A stretch of 64,000 nucleotides of DNA from Archangium gephyra (GTDB taxonomy: Bacteria; Myxococcota; Myxococcia; Myxococcales; Myxococcaceae): positions 62,001 to 126,000 of the forward strand of contig QFQP01000001.1 in NCBI GenBank assembly GCA_003243425.1. The letters are read 5' to 3'. Position numbers and translations under genes: made by a program. Position 1 is the first letter of the stretch; every line of letters starts with the position of its first letter. The notes beneath the pieces are model-generated. The model had not been told where the DNA came from. It did no database searches and worked only from the letters and a program-made list of their open reading frames with translations. Shown here piece after piece: positions 16,057-25,475 of the stretch.

Positions 16057-18597
16057 ATGATCTTCCGAAAACTCCTCGCAGTGCTCGCAGCTGCGTTGTT
16101 TCTCGCGTGCCCCGCGGTGCCGACCACCGATGCAGGCGTGGTCGGCGGCGGCGACGGCTCCACGGGTGGTGGTGCAGCCACGGGCGGGGGCACCGCGACG
16201 GGCGGTGGTGATGGCGCCACGGGCGGCGGTGACGGCGTGACGGGCGGCGGTGCAGCGACGGGTGGCGGTGACGGTGTCATCGGCGGCGGCACCGGCAACA
16301 CCGGCCCGATTCTCCCGCGCGCCAACCGCTCGACGCCGGTGCAGATCTCCACCAACGACGGCCTGGTGGCGATGGTGAATCAGGACTCCAACTCGCTCTC
16401 CATCTTCAACACCTCGGGGGCGAGCAAGACGCGCAGCGCGGTGGTCGACTTCGGCACCGACACCATGCCCGTGTCGGTCGCCATTCATCCCGATGACACC
16501 ACCGCCTTCGTGGTGCTCCGCCGCAGCAAGCAGCTGGCGAAGGTGACGGGCATCAACACCGTGGCGCCGCAGCTGGTGACCACGCGCGCTTCGGTCGGCG
16601 CCGAGCCCACCGGTGTGGCGCTCTCACCGTCGGGGTCGCGTGCGTACGTGACCAACTTCGGTGAAGGCACGGTGAGCGTCGTCGACACCGCGAGCATGTC
16701 GGTCGTCGCCACGGTCAGCGTCGGCGGCAGCCCGCGCGCCATCGCCATCACCAACGACCGCGACAACGAAGACACCGACGAGAGCGCGTGGGTCACGCAG
16801 TTCTTCGGCGCCGCGCTGGAAGAGGCCTCGGACACCGGTCGTCAGGGCCGCGTGCAGGAGATCTCGCTGGCGACGAACGCGGTCACGAGCACGGTGTCGC
16901 TCAACCCCATCGCCGACACGGGCTTCGGCGTGGGCTGTTCGCCCAATCAGCTGTTCAGCATCGCCATCAACAACGGCAGGGCCTACGTGTCGCACGTGTG
17001 CGCCGCGCCGAAGGGCCCGGTGAACAAGTTCACCAATCTGTTCGCGGCGGTGTCGGTGATCGACCTCGCCACGAAGACGGAAGATCTCGGACCGACGGGC
17101 ACGGCGGCGCTCTCGAAGTTGATCAACGCGCAAGGCACGGCCACCTCGAACCTGCTCGGCGTGCCCATCGGCATCGATTTCCGCCCCAACACCAACGTCG
17201 GGTACGTCATCAGCCAGGCCGGAGACACCATGCAGCGCGTTCACTACCGCGCGTCGGGCAGCATCACGCTCGGGCCCGATTCGGGCTTCGCGCAGATCAA
17301 CACGCGCGGCACCGGCGGCATCAAGGTTCCGCTCGGCCTCGCCGTCGCGCACACCGCCAACTTCGCCTACGTCGCGAACTGGGCCGATCGCTCGCTCACC
17401 GTCGTCGACCTCGCGTCGCAGGTCTTCGATTCCGACATCGTGTCGGCCGACAAGCCGGCGGTGAACAGCCGCGACGCGCACGTGCTCAGCGGCATCAAGT
17501 TCTTCTTCACCGGCACCGGCCGCTGGTCCGACCGCTCGGTCAATTCGTGCGGCAGCTGTCACCCCGACGGTCTGTCTGATCAGCTCACCTGGGTGTTCGC
17601 CGCGGGCCCCCGCCAGTCGACGGCGCTCGACGGCACCTACGCCAAGAACGACCCGACCGATCAACGCGTGCTCAACTGGACCGGCATCTTCGACGAGATG
17701 CACGACTTCGAGCTCAACACGCGCGGCACCGCGGGCGGCAAGGGCGCCATCACCACCGGTACGGCGCCCAACGACACGCCGTTCGACCTGACGGTCGGGC
17801 TCTCGCTGGACGGTGGTGTCAACAACATCACGCGCAACGACTTCCTCTCGGGCAGCACCAAAGCGGTCGTGGCCAGCGCCGCCATCCTCAAGGACTGGGA
17901 CGAGATCGACGAATACGTGAAGACCATCAAGCCGTACCGCGCGCCGAGCATTCCCACGGCAGACGTCGCGGCGGGTCGCGCGCTCTTTCAGGCGGCGAAT
18001 TGTCACCAGTGCCACGGCGGCCCGAAGTGGACGGTGTCACGGCTCCCCTACACGCCGTCGCCCGAGAAGAACGGCTCGTTGCCCGGCAGCAATGCGCTGC
18101 CGGCCGCGGCGACCGGGCTCCGCACGCAGGTGCGCACCGCGCAGTTGCCCAACGCCACCTTCAACACCGACACGCAGAAGGTCGCGATCGAAGCCGCCGT
18201 GAACCTGTTCGATGGTGGGGTCGGCAACGTCGGCCCGGAGCGCGTCACCTGCGTGATTCGCAACGTGGGCACCTTCGAGGTCGCCAACGGCATCGAGCGC
18301 AAGGCCGATGGCTCCCAGGCGCAGGGCATCAAGGGCTTCAACCCGCCGTCGCTGTTGTCCGTCGCGGCGGGCGCTCCGTACTTCCACCACGGGGCTGCCA
18401 AGACGCTCGAAGAGGTCTTCACGCCGCGGTTTGCAACGCACTACCAGGCCGGTGACACGAACCTCTTCGCCAACGGCGGCACCACGCCCGGCGAGCAGGA
18501 GCAGATCCGTGTGCTCGTCGCGTTCCTCAAGTCCATCGACGAGACGACGCCGACGTTCCCGATTCCGGCGAACCAGGACATCTGCGTGAACTACTGA
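16057..18597 (+). CDS. Lipoprotein with YVTN beta-propeller and di-haem cytochrome c peroxidase/MauG-like domain
   Basis: An 846-residue lipoprotein (lipobox LFLAC). A TGGG-rich flexible linker (about residues 28-90) is followed by a YVTN-type beta-propeller (about 100-480; AYVTNFGEGTVSVVDTASM, AYVANWADRSLTVVDL). The C-terminal half carries two haem c motifs, CGSCH and CHQCH, and the PYFHHGAAKTLEEVF signature typical of the MauG/cytochrome c peroxidase group. Predicted role: periplasmic or surface electron transfer, either peroxide reduction or oxidation of a substrate bound by the propeller. The ATG at 16057 gives the signal peptide directly. It is divergent from the activator gene, 150 bases away; the gap holds no clear sigma-54 promoter. 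Confidence 0.88.
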   Translation: MIFRKLLAVLAAALFLACPAVPTTDAGVVGGGDGSTGGGAATGGGTATGGGDGATGGGDGVTGGGAATGGGDGVIGGGTGNTGPILPRANRSTPVQISTNDGLVAMVNQDSNSLSIFNTSGASKTRSAVVDFGTDTMPVSVAIHPDDTTAFVVLRRSKQLAKVTGINTVAPQLVTTRASVGAEPTGVALSPSGSRAYVTNFGEGTVSVVDTASMSVVATVSVGGSPRAIAITNDRDNEDTDESAWVTQFFGAALEEASDTGRQGRVQEISLATNAVTSTVSLNPIADTGFGVGCSPNQLFSIAINNGRAYVSHVCAAPKGPVNKFTNLFAAVSVIDLATKTEDLGPTGTAALSKLINAQGTATSNLLGVPIGIDFRPNTNVGYVISQAGDTMQRVHYRASGSITLGPDSGFAQINTRGTGGIKVPLGLAVAHTANFAYVANWADRSLTVVDLASQVFDSDIVSADKPAVNSRDAHVLSGIKFFFTGTGRWSDRSVNSCGSCHPDGLSDQLTWVFAAGPRQSTALDGTYAKNDPTDQRVLNWTGIFDEMHDFELNTRGTAGGKGAITTGTAPNDTPFDLTVGLSLDGGVNNITRNDFLSGSTKAVVASAAILKDWDEIDEYVKTIKPYRAPSIPTADVAAGRALFQAANCHQCHGGPKWTVSRLPYTPSPEKNGSLPGSNALPAAATGLRTQVRTAQLPNATFNTDTQKVAIEAAVNLFDGGVGNVGPERVTCVIRNVGTFEVANGIERKADGSQAQGIKGFNPPSLLSVAAGAPYFHHGAAKTLEEVFTPRFATHYQAGDTNLFANGGTTPGEQEQIRVLVAFLKSIDETTPTFPIPANQDICVNY
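16141..16302 (+). repeat. Gly/Thr-rich low-complexity coding repeat
   Basis: A run of imperfect GGC/GGT-rich units coding for repeated TGGGxATGGG-like residues just after the lipobox of the cytochrome lipoprotein. This is a flexible surface tether typical of myxobacterial lipoproteins. The units are whole codons with varied third bases, so the array is maintained at protein level rather than being a fresh DNA expansion. Confidence 0.8.
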
Positions 18598-18617
18598 AGG
18601 TTCACGCGGGGTCGCCG

Positions 18618-18648
18618 ACTGCCGGGGTTCCCTGTGAAAACCGGCAGT
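18618..18648 (+). terminator. Stem-loop after the cytochrome lipoprotein gene
   Basis: A perfect 8-base inverted repeat (ACTGCCGG / CCGGCAGT) around a 15-base loop, 20 bases after the stop codon of the cytochrome lipoprotein gene. No T-run follows, so it is a weak intrinsic terminator candidate, or an mRNA 3'-end stabiliser. Confidence 0.35.
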
Positions 18649-18701
18649 TGAGCGGCGGCAGCCAGTGATCTTCATCGCTCGCATGAGTTGAAACGCCTGA
18701 T

Positions 18702-18736
18702 CACCCGGTGGAGCCAAAAACGGCTCACACCGGGTG
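18702..18736 (+). promoter_or_regulatory. Strong hairpin in the atpA leader
   Basis: CACCCGGTGGAGCC pairs with GGCTC-A-CACCGGGTG across an AAAAAC loop: 14 base pairs with one bulged A. It ends 60 bases before the atpA start codon and is not followed by a T-run. It is placed to act in the leader RNA, either to stabilise the message or to control translation. If transcription starts downstream of it, it is instead a boundary element between the two genes. Confidence 0.4.
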
Positions 18737-18796
18737 AAGTTCTTTGGTAAGCGCCGCGCCAACTTCCAAGCAGTCCCCCCTAGAGGAAACACTCAG

Positions 18797-20344
<1,548 letters not shown>

Positions 20345-20371
20345 GTCCACGCGCGAGCGTGTGAAGCGAAG

Positions 20372-20405
20372 CGGGAGTGAGTCCGGGTGACTCGCTCCCG
20401 TTTTT
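20372..20405 (+). terminator. Rho-independent terminator of atpA
   Basis: CGGGAGTGAGTC and GACTCGCTCCCG form a 12-base-pair stem (one G-T pair) with a short CGGGT loop, followed at once by TTTTTG. It starts 27 bases after the atpA stop. This is the clearest intrinsic terminator in the window. Confidence 0.85.
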
Positions 20406-20458
20406 GTTTGTTGTCTGGTCGCGTTCTCGGCGGCCGACCTCTCCGCCCGCAGTGCGCG

Positions 20459-21940
20459 CTATCGCAGCGTGAACACCGCGACGTCGCGGTACGAGCCGTC
20501 ACGCTCTTCGTTCGAGAACAGCACGGCGGTCTTCGCGCCGCTGGGCACCGGGCAGTCGAGCGCGACGTTCGCGTCGTTCACCGGGCCGCAGACCTGCTCG
20601 CCGATGTGCAGCAGCAGGTACGTGCTGGCCGGGTTGTCGACGCGCAGCGAGAACGTGTCGCCCACGTCCACCACCATGCGCTCCGGCGAGCGCAGCGTGA
20701 GCCGCTCTTTCGCGAAGCCCGGGCGCGCGAGCGCCTGCCGCAGAAATTCCGCACGCGTGAGCGGCCGCTGCCGCAGCTGCCAGCGCGGCTCATCGGGGAA
20801 GTGGTCGAGCCCCGCCAGCTCGGGAGGAATGAAGAGGTAATCGGTCGCGTAGACCTCGTTGCCGTCCGACGACTGCTCGTCGTCCCAGGTGGCGTCCATC
20901 AGGTACCAGGCCCCTTTCACTTCGACCGCGTTCCACGCGTGGCCCATCGGCACCGGAGAGCCGTCGTCGTTCCGAACGTCGCCGGTGACGTAGACGATGC
21001 GATCTCCGGTGAGGCGCCCGAGCTCGACCAGCAAGCGTGCGTAGCCCTCGCACACGCCGAGGCGCGAGGCGAACACGGTGCGCGCGTCCTGCGGCTTTCG
21101 AGCTCTGGTGATGGACTCGTGGTCGTAGCGAATGCGCGTCACCACCCAGTCGTGCAGCAGCTTCACGCGGTGAAACGGGTCCGTCGTTCGGGCCGACAGG
21201 TAGCGAGCGACCGCTTCCGGGCTCGTCTCATCACCGGCGTTCATGCCCGCGACGATGGGGTCGACTTCTTCCTTCCAGGGCCACGACGTCTGACCGACCG
21301 CGTACACCGCGTCGGGATTCTCGGGCGGAGGTGGCGGCGCGTCGACCACCGGCTCGGGCTCGACGGGCTTCGGCGTGGGCACGACCGGCTCTGCGCGCCG
21401 CCATCGCTCACCACTGCCGAACCTGGTCTCGACCGTCTCGACCGGCTTCACGTCTTCAGGAACGGGCGTGTTCTCGTCTTCTTTCGTGCGGTACGGGTTG
21501 TCGTTGGCGGCTTCGTGAAGCCACTCGAGGCCCGCTGAGGCGGCCACCAGCACCCGGCGGCTGCGCTCGACCCACGGGCCTCTGGCCTCGCCGAGGAACC
21601 AGTCACCGCGCGTGGCCAGCGCCGCGAACGCGACCTTCGGCCACAGCGCCAGCAACACGGCGACGAAGACCACGTTGATGAACACCGTGCGCAATGCGAC
21701 GCGCGTACCGGTGGTGAACGCGCGCTTCTTCGGCAGCAACCGCCTCGTCTGGCGGAGGTGCGCGTAGAAGGCATCGGTCGCGCGCTTCTCCCACCACAGC
21801 GGCAACACCGGAAAGAGGAGTACGCCACCCACGCACGCCAACGCTGCGGGACCACCGGCGAACGCGACCAACGACGACGCCAGCCACACGCCGAGGCCGG
21901 TCACCGCGAGCAGTGAACACACCCACACGAAGCGCAACAC
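20459..21940 (-). CDS. Membrane-anchored transglutaminase-like cysteine protease-fold protein
   Basis: A 493-residue protein with three hydrophobic N-terminal segments (about residues 3-25, 28-50 and 75-100), a long Pro/Val/Glu-rich linker and a transglutaminase-like domain at about 240-370. The catalytic triad is visible: Cys in SRLGVCEGYARLL, His in VPMGHAWNAV and Asp in YLMDATWDDEQ. A C-terminal strand-rich domain follows. Such domains in bacteria act as transglutaminases or peptidases; the substrate is unknown. GTG 21940 behind GGTGA is chosen, since the open frame further upstream overlaps a divergent lipoprotein gene and has no membrane or signal features. Its end is convergent with atpA across the terminator. 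Confidence 0.85.
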   Translation of the reverse strand: MLRFVWVCSLLAVTGLGVWLASSLVAFAGGPAALACVGGVLLFPVLPLWWEKRATDAFYAHLRQTRRLLPKKRAFTTGTRVALRTVFINVVFVAVLLALWPKVAFAALATRGDWFLGEARGPWVERSRRVLVAASAGLEWLHEAANDNPYRTKEDENTPVPEDVKPVETVETRFGSGERWRRAEPVVPTPKPVEPEPVVDAPPPPPENPDAVYAVGQTSWPWKEEVDPIVAGMNAGDETSPEAVARYLSARTTDPFHRVKLLHDWVVTRIRYDHESITRARKPQDARTVFASRLGVCEGYARLLVELGRLTGDRIVYVTGDVRNDDGSPVPMGHAWNAVEVKGAWYLMDATWDDEQSSDGNEVYATDYLFIPPELAGLDHFPDEPRWQLRQRPLTRAEFLRQALARPGFAKERLTLRSPERMVVDVGDTFSLRVDNPASTYLLLHIGEQVCGPVNDANVALDCPVPSGAKTAVLFSNEERDGSYRDVAVFTLR

Positions 21941-22003
21941 GTCACCGCATTGTGCCCCGGAAGCGCTGGCCTTTTCCCCTTCGGTGACTAGAAGTCGCGA
22001 GCC

Positions 22004-22444
22004 ATGCGCCTCTCCGCACTCGCCATCGCCTCGCTGCTCGTCGTCTCTGCCTGCGCGCTGCGCCCGCGTTACAACGACTTCATCACCGCCGACACGAAGG
22101 GCCCCGACGCGCGCTTCGTGGTCATCGACACCGACACCAACAAGCCCGTGAGCGGCGCGAAGGTGGAAGTCAGCGAGTTCAAGAACCGCATCATCGCCAC
22201 CACGAAGGATGACGGCACCTTCGTGCTCCCGGTGGACAAGAAGTACACGAGCGAGAACCCCATCTTCGTCGTCACCCTGCCGAAGGGCGTGACCGCGTAC
22301 CGCGTGGAGCTGGTGAAGGAAGCGGCTGTCGCGCCGCAGCCGGTGCCGACGCCCGTGCCGACCACCGTCATCGCGACGCCCACCGAGAACCCGGGCACCA
22401 TCGTCGAAGTGAGTGATGCCGGCGTGGCTCCGGCGACGCCCTGA
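22004..22444 (+). CDS. Lipoprotein with carboxypeptidase-regulatory-like (CnaB-type) domain
   Basis: A 146-residue lipoprotein (lipobox VSAC in MRLSALAIASLLVVSAC). Residues 37-105 read as a small beta-sandwich of the carboxypeptidase-regulatory type (VIDTDTNKPVSGAKVEVSEF, then TTKDDGTFVLPV). A Pro/Val/Thr-rich tail (PQPVPTPVPTTVI) follows. Role probably structural or in ligand binding at the surface. It lies 4 bases before the next gene, so the two are one operon. Confidence 0.75.
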   Translation: MRLSALAIASLLVVSACALRPRYNDFITADTKGPDARFVVIDTDTNKPVSGAKVEVSEFKNRIIATTKDDGTFVLPVDKKYTSENPIFVVTLPKGVTAYRVELVKEAAVAPQPVPTPVPTTVIATPTENPGTIVEVSDAGVAPATP

Positions 22445-22448
22445 AGAC

Positions 22449-23012
22449 ATGAGACTCGCGGCGTGCATGCTGTTGCTGTGGGGGGCCTGGGCGGCGGCGG
22501 CCGAGAACGAGACGTTTCACGGTTGGTCGAAGGACGGCTCGTGGCTCGTGTACGAGCTGCACGTCGACGACGACCGCAACGAGCTCTACTTCTGTGCGAC
22601 CGACGCCGACGTGAAGCCCTCGTGGCCCGACGGGCTCGACGAGCGCGAACGCGAAGCCGTCGGTGACCTCTCGTGCGTGCGCCTCATCGACCCGAACAAG
22701 GCGCCGTACCAGTGGAAGCTGCAGCTGACCGTGCCGCCCACGTCGATGAAGCAGGGCACGGTGAGCATCTCGAACGAGCTCGTCTTCATGGGCGAGCAGG
22801 GCTTCGTGCTCGAGAGCGGCGACAAGAAGCAGGTCTGCGACGCTTCGGGCACGCGTGAGAATTCGAAGCTCGAGAAGACCTGGTTTCACCCCAGCGGGAA
22901 GTTCGTGGCCGCGCAGATCGACGGCAATTTCCGCCATTGCGTGGTGACGCTGGTGCCGGTCAAGGCGCCGAAGGTCGAGAAGCCGAAGCCCCAGCCGAAG
23001 AAGAAGAAATGA
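22449..23012 (+). CDS. Secreted protein of unknown function
   Basis: A 187-residue protein with a clear signal peptide (MRLAACMLLLWGAWAAAA) and a strand-rich mature region that opens TFHGWSKDGSWLVYELHV, like the start of a beta-propeller or DUF2259-type domain. Four later cysteines may form two disulfides. It ends in a Pro/Lys tail (KVEKPKPQPKKKK) that may bind the cell wall or an acidic surface. ATG 22449 is chosen because it starts the signal peptide 4 bases after the preceding gene. The 3' end overlaps the convergent macro-domain gene by 53 bases. Confidence 0.7.
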   Translation: MRLAACMLLLWGAWAAAAENETFHGWSKDGSWLVYELHVDDDRNELYFCATDADVKPSWPDGLDEREREAVGDLSCVRLIDPNKAPYQWKLQLTVPPTSMKQGTVSISNELVFMGEQGFVLESGDKKQVCDASGTRENSKLEKTWFHPSGKFVAAQIDGNFRHCVVTLVPVKAPKVEKPKPQPKKKK

Positions 23013-23487
23013 GCAGCTGCTGCGCCGTCGTGAAGTCGGCGTCGCTGAAGAAGCACAACGTCACCTCGAGCTTCGACTCGCGCGTCACCTTCAGCGCGAT
23101 GCGCGTCGCCCGCTCGAACGGAAAACCGAAGATGCCGGTCGAGATGGCTGGGAACGCGATGCTGCGGTGCCCGGCTTCTTCCGCCAGTCGCAGCGCGTTC
23201 CGGTAGCGGCTCTCGAGCAGGGCATCTTCGTCGCTGTGGCCGTTGCGCCAGACGGGGCCGACGGCGTGCGCGATGGCCTTCGCCTTGAGGTTGAAGCCGG
23301 GCGTCAGCTTCACCTGGCCGGTGCGCGCGCCTCCGAGCGTCGCGCAGTGGAGTCGCAGCTTGATGCCAGCCGCGCGGTGAATGGCGCCGTCGACGCCGCC
23401 GCCACCGAGCAGCGTCACGTTGGCCGCGTTCACGATGACGTCCACCTCGAGCTGCGTGATGTCGCCTTTGACGAGGTGAACGGGCAT
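22960..23487 (-). CDS. Macro-domain ADP-ribose-binding protein / O-acetyl-ADP-ribose deacetylase-like
   Basis: A 175-residue macro domain of the YmdB/MacroD type: VKGDITQLEVDVIVNAAN, then LLGGGGVDGAIHRAAG (the ligand-binding loop), GGARTGQVKLTPGFNLKAKAIAHAVGPVW, and the phosphate loop FPAISTGIFGFPFERA. Members hydrolyse O-acetyl-ADP-ribose or remove ADP-ribose from targets. The C-terminal end (from about residue 158) is Ser/Ala/Pro-rich and overlaps the convergent gene, so it is probably a disordered tail. ATG 23487 starts the conserved domain exactly. Confidence 0.92.
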   Translation of the reverse strand: MPVHLVKGDITQLEVDVIVNAANVTLLGGGGVDGAIHRAAGIKLRLHCATLGGARTGQVKLTPGFNLKAKAIAHAVGPVWRNGHSDEDALLESRYRNALRLAEEAGHRSIAFPAISTGIFGFPFERATRIALKVTRESKLEVTLCFFSDADFTTAQQLLISSSSAGASASRPSAP

Positions 23488-23499
23488 GGAGACCGAAAA

Positions 23500-24456
23500 T
23501 CAAGTCTGAATGGCTTTATCAAGCCATGCGAGGGCGGTTTCTTCGGCCCAGAACTTCGGGTTCCACGCGTGACCGCCGACGAAGCCCACGTGGCCGCCCT
23601 TCTTCGTGAGCAGCACGTCGAGCATGGAATTGCTGCCGACGTCGCCAGGCAGCCGGGGCGGCGCGATGACGTCGTCGGCCGCAGACAGCAGCAACGTGCG
23701 CGTCTTGACGTTCGCGAGCTGCGGGCCGGCAGAACACTTCGCGTAGTAGTCTTCGGCCGACGCGAAGCCGAAGAGCCGTGCGGTGACGAGGTGGTCGAAG
23801 TCGCGAATGCGCGTGGTGGCGGTGATGGCCGGCACATCGAACGCGTCGGGAAATTGCTGCGCCTTGGTGAGCGCCTTCGCCTTCATGGTGGGCAGGAAGT
23901 GCGCGAGGTAGCGGCGGGCGATGAACGAATTGGAGTCGAGGTACTTCGCGCCGAGCGCGAGGTCGTACGGCGCCGACACCGCGACGGCGGCGCTCACGCG
24001 TGACGCGGCTTCTTCCTTCGCGAGGAAGTTGAGCAGCACGCTCGCGCCGAGCGAGAAACCGACGGCGCACACCGTGCCTTCGAGTGTCCTGGTGAACCAC
24101 GAGAGGTCGCGGTAGTCGCCCGACGAATACGACGCCGGCTGGCGATTCGGTTCGCCGGAGCACGCCCGCGCGTTGAGCGCGATGCCCGTCCACCCGCGTG
24201 CGTGAAGACCGCGCAGCATCAACTGCATGTATCCAGACGCGCTCGAGCCCTCGAGGCCGTGGAGCAGCACGACCGTCGGCTTTCCCTTGTCGCCGTCGAC
24301 GATGTCGAGGTCGACGAAGTCACCGTCGGGCGTGTCGCGGCGTTCACGACGGAGCGGCAGCGAGAGCTTCGGTCGGCCCATCACGCCGAACAGCGACTGT
24401 GCGTGGGTATGCGAGAGCCCGGGAGCAGGGCGGAAGTCGTCGACCAGCGTCGCCAC
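23500..24456 (-). CDS. YheT-family alpha/beta hydrolase
   Basis: A 318-residue cytoplasmic hydrolase of the YheT/EMB8 esterase group: N-terminal GHAQTLFG-like HAQSLFGV, oxyanion region VLLHGLEGSS, nucleophile elbow CAVGFSLGASV (Ser), acid SAADDVIAP (Asp) and the catalytic His in KGGHVGFVGG. It is complete and normal in length. Natural substrate unknown; the family contains esterases acting on short acyl chains. GTG 24456 follows CGAGGTC. The leader upstream (24482-24626) holds hairpins and a 14-codon ORF in the same direction. The macro-domain gene follows 12 bases downstream in the same direction and may be co-transcribed. Confidence 0.9.
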   Translation of the reverse strand: MATLVDDFRPAPGLSHTHAQSLFGVMGRPKLSLPLRRERRDTPDGDFVDLDIVDGDKGKPTVVLLHGLEGSSASGYMQLMLRGLHARGWTGIALNARACSGEPNRQPASYSSGDYRDLSWFTRTLEGTVCAVGFSLGASVLLNFLAKEEAASRVSAAVAVSAPYDLALGAKYLDSNSFIARRYLAHFLPTMKAKALTKAQQFPDAFDVPAITATTRIRDFDHLVTARLFGFASAEDYYAKCSAGPQLANVKTRTLLLSAADDVIAPPRLPGDVGSNSMLDVLLTKKGGHVGFVGGHAWNPKFWAEETALAWLDKAIQT

Positions 24457-24481
24457 GAGAGACCTCGTTCTGAGAATGACA

Positions 24482-24511
24482 GGAGCCGCCTCGATACGAA
24501 GAGGCGGCTCC
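24482..24511 (-). terminator. Perfect hairpin in the leader of the YheT-like gene
   Basis: GGAGCCGCCTC and GAGGCGGCTCC, an exact 11-base inverted repeat with an 8-base loop, 26 bases before the YheT start codon. On the minus strand only a short T-poor stretch follows (TGTCATTCTC), so it could be a weak attenuator for the YheT gene. On the plus strand it is followed by CTTTC. Its perfection and GC content make it a real structure whatever its role. Confidence 0.45.
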
Positions 24512-24537
24512 CTTTCAAACTCATCTTTTAAGGGCCA

Positions 24538-24586
24538 CTCCGCAGAGTCACCTGAAGGGCACAGCCTTCAGAGAACCACTGCGGAG
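24538..24586 (-). promoter_or_regulatory. Nested stem-loop overlapping the end of a leader ORF
   Basis: Two nested perfect inverted repeats: outer CTCCGCAG / CTGCGGAG and inner CTGAAGG / CCTTCAG, giving a two-storey hairpin of 15 base pairs with an internal loop. On the minus strand it covers the last codons and stop of a 14-codon ORF and precedes the hairpin at 24482-24511. The order of short ORF, hairpin and second hairpin, ahead of the YheT-like gene, resembles an attenuation leader. A small RNA or a protein-binding site remains possible. Confidence 0.45.
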
Positions 24587-24612
24587 ATGGTTCCTTGATT
24601 GTCGTTTTGCAA
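24568..24612 (-). CDS. Possible 14-residue leader peptide
   Basis: TTG at 24612 begins a 14-codon ORF (MQNDNQGTISAVVL) ending in TGA at 24570-24568. It follows a full AAGGAGGT at 24619-24626 with a 6-base gap, the best Shine-Dalgarno in the neighbourhood. A GTG inside the same stretch could instead start a 29-codon frame, but it sits too close to the Shine-Dalgarno. The peptide shows no run of one amino acid, so if it is a leader the signal it reads is not obvious. It may also be a small secreted or signalling peptide, or chance. Confidence 0.35.
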   Translation of the reverse strand: MQNDNQGTISAVVL

Positions 24613-24618
24613 GGCACC

Positions 24619-24626
24619 ACCTCCTT
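24619..24626 (-). promoter_or_regulatory. Consensus Shine-Dalgarno before the leader ORF
   Basis: AAGGAGGT on the minus strand, a complete match to the 16S rRNA tail, which few genes here possess. No annotated protein gene uses it, which is the main reason for proposing the tiny ORF at 24568-24612. Confidence 0.45.
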
Positions 24627-24714
24627 TCGCCCCGCAGGGCTTCGCAATCATCACTCAGCGGCGAGCACTCGCAAGGGTGCGCCTGTACGCACAGGTAAGT
24701 AGAACAGGCGGGCC

Positions 24715-25475
24715 ATGAGCTCGTCAGACGGCTGGTCCCCAGACGTGTATGCGCGCTTCGCGAAGGACCGCTCGGCGCCCTTCGATGATCTCCTCGCGAT
24801 GCTCTCGCCGAGTGTCGGGGGCACGCTGCTCGACCTCGGGTGTGGCACGGGCGTGTTGACCTCGAAGGCCACGCCGCGCTGCAGACGGTGAGCGCGCTCG
24901 GGCTCGACAACTCGCCGGCGATGTTGAACGCGTCGGCCGCGCCCGGGGTGCGCCTCGAGCGCCGCGACATCGTGGGCGAGCTGCCCGGCGATCGCTTCGA
25001 CCGCGTCATCAGCAACTCGGCGCTCAACTGGGTGCCGGACCACGCGGCGTACGTCCCGCGCGTGCTCTCGCTGGTCGCGCCCGGTGGCCAGCTCGCGGTG
25101 CAGATGCCGTCGAACCCCGGTACGCCATTCTCTGACTGCGCGATGCACGTCGCTGCCCGGTTCTCCAGGGAACTCGACGGCTTCGTCTACCGCTCGCCGG
25201 TGCAACCCCCGGAGTTCTACGCAGAGCTGCTCGCACGCGACTCGCGCGTCGTGTGCAGCAAGGTCGGTACGTGGCGGTATCCGCAACTGCAAGCCAGCCC
25301 CGACGGCATCGCAGAGTTCGCGCAGGGCGGCCTGTTGTCGGCGTATCGCGCGCGACTCTCGCCGCACGACTTCACGCGCTTCGTCGACGAGTACCGCGCA
25401 GCGCTGCGGCGTGTTCTCGGCGACGGGCCGGTGTTCTTCGCGTTTCGCCGGGTGTTCGTCTTCGCGCAGCTCTGA
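24715..25475 (+). pseudogene. SAM-dependent methyltransferase (trans-aconitate methyltransferase-like), frameshifted
   Basis: The first frame starts at ATG 24715 and reads a methyltransferase N-terminus (SPDVYARFAKDRSAPFDDLL, then the SAM-binding LLDLGCGTGVLTSK). Just after that lysine codon (24865-24867) it turns into a short out-of-frame tail ending at TGA 24889-24891. The rest of the enzyme continues in another frame from about 24869 (HAALQTVSALGLDNSPAML, then DIVGELPGDRFDRVISNSALNWV) to TGA 25475. A loss of one base near 24868-24870 explains both. With the base restored the product would be about 253 residues, the normal size of Tam-like enzymes, which methylate trans-aconitate. Everything else is well conserved, so either the inactivation is recent or the base is a sequencing error. 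Confidence 0.85.

Noticed and set aside
16141..16302. Possible CRISPR or DNA tandem repeat
   Set aside because: The units are a coding Gly/Thr array with variable third bases, no spacers and no cas genes.
15907..16488. N-terminal extension of the FHA activator (frame open to 16488)
   Set aside because: The extra residues are Arg-rich and overlap the divergent cytochrome lipoprotein; ATG 15906 starts the FHA region cleanly.
22886..23503. Alternative 205-codon frame overlapping the macro-domain gene
   Set aside because: Wrong frame for the conserved macro motifs; the 175-residue frame contains them all.
24457..24714. tRNA or tmRNA in the longest gene-free stretch
   Set aside because: No acceptor/T-arm pattern (GGTTCRANNCC) is present; the hairpins fit a leader instead.
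24844..24860. Sigma-54-like TGGCAC element
   Set aside because: It is part of the SAM-binding motif codons of the methyltransferase, and the -12 part does not fit.
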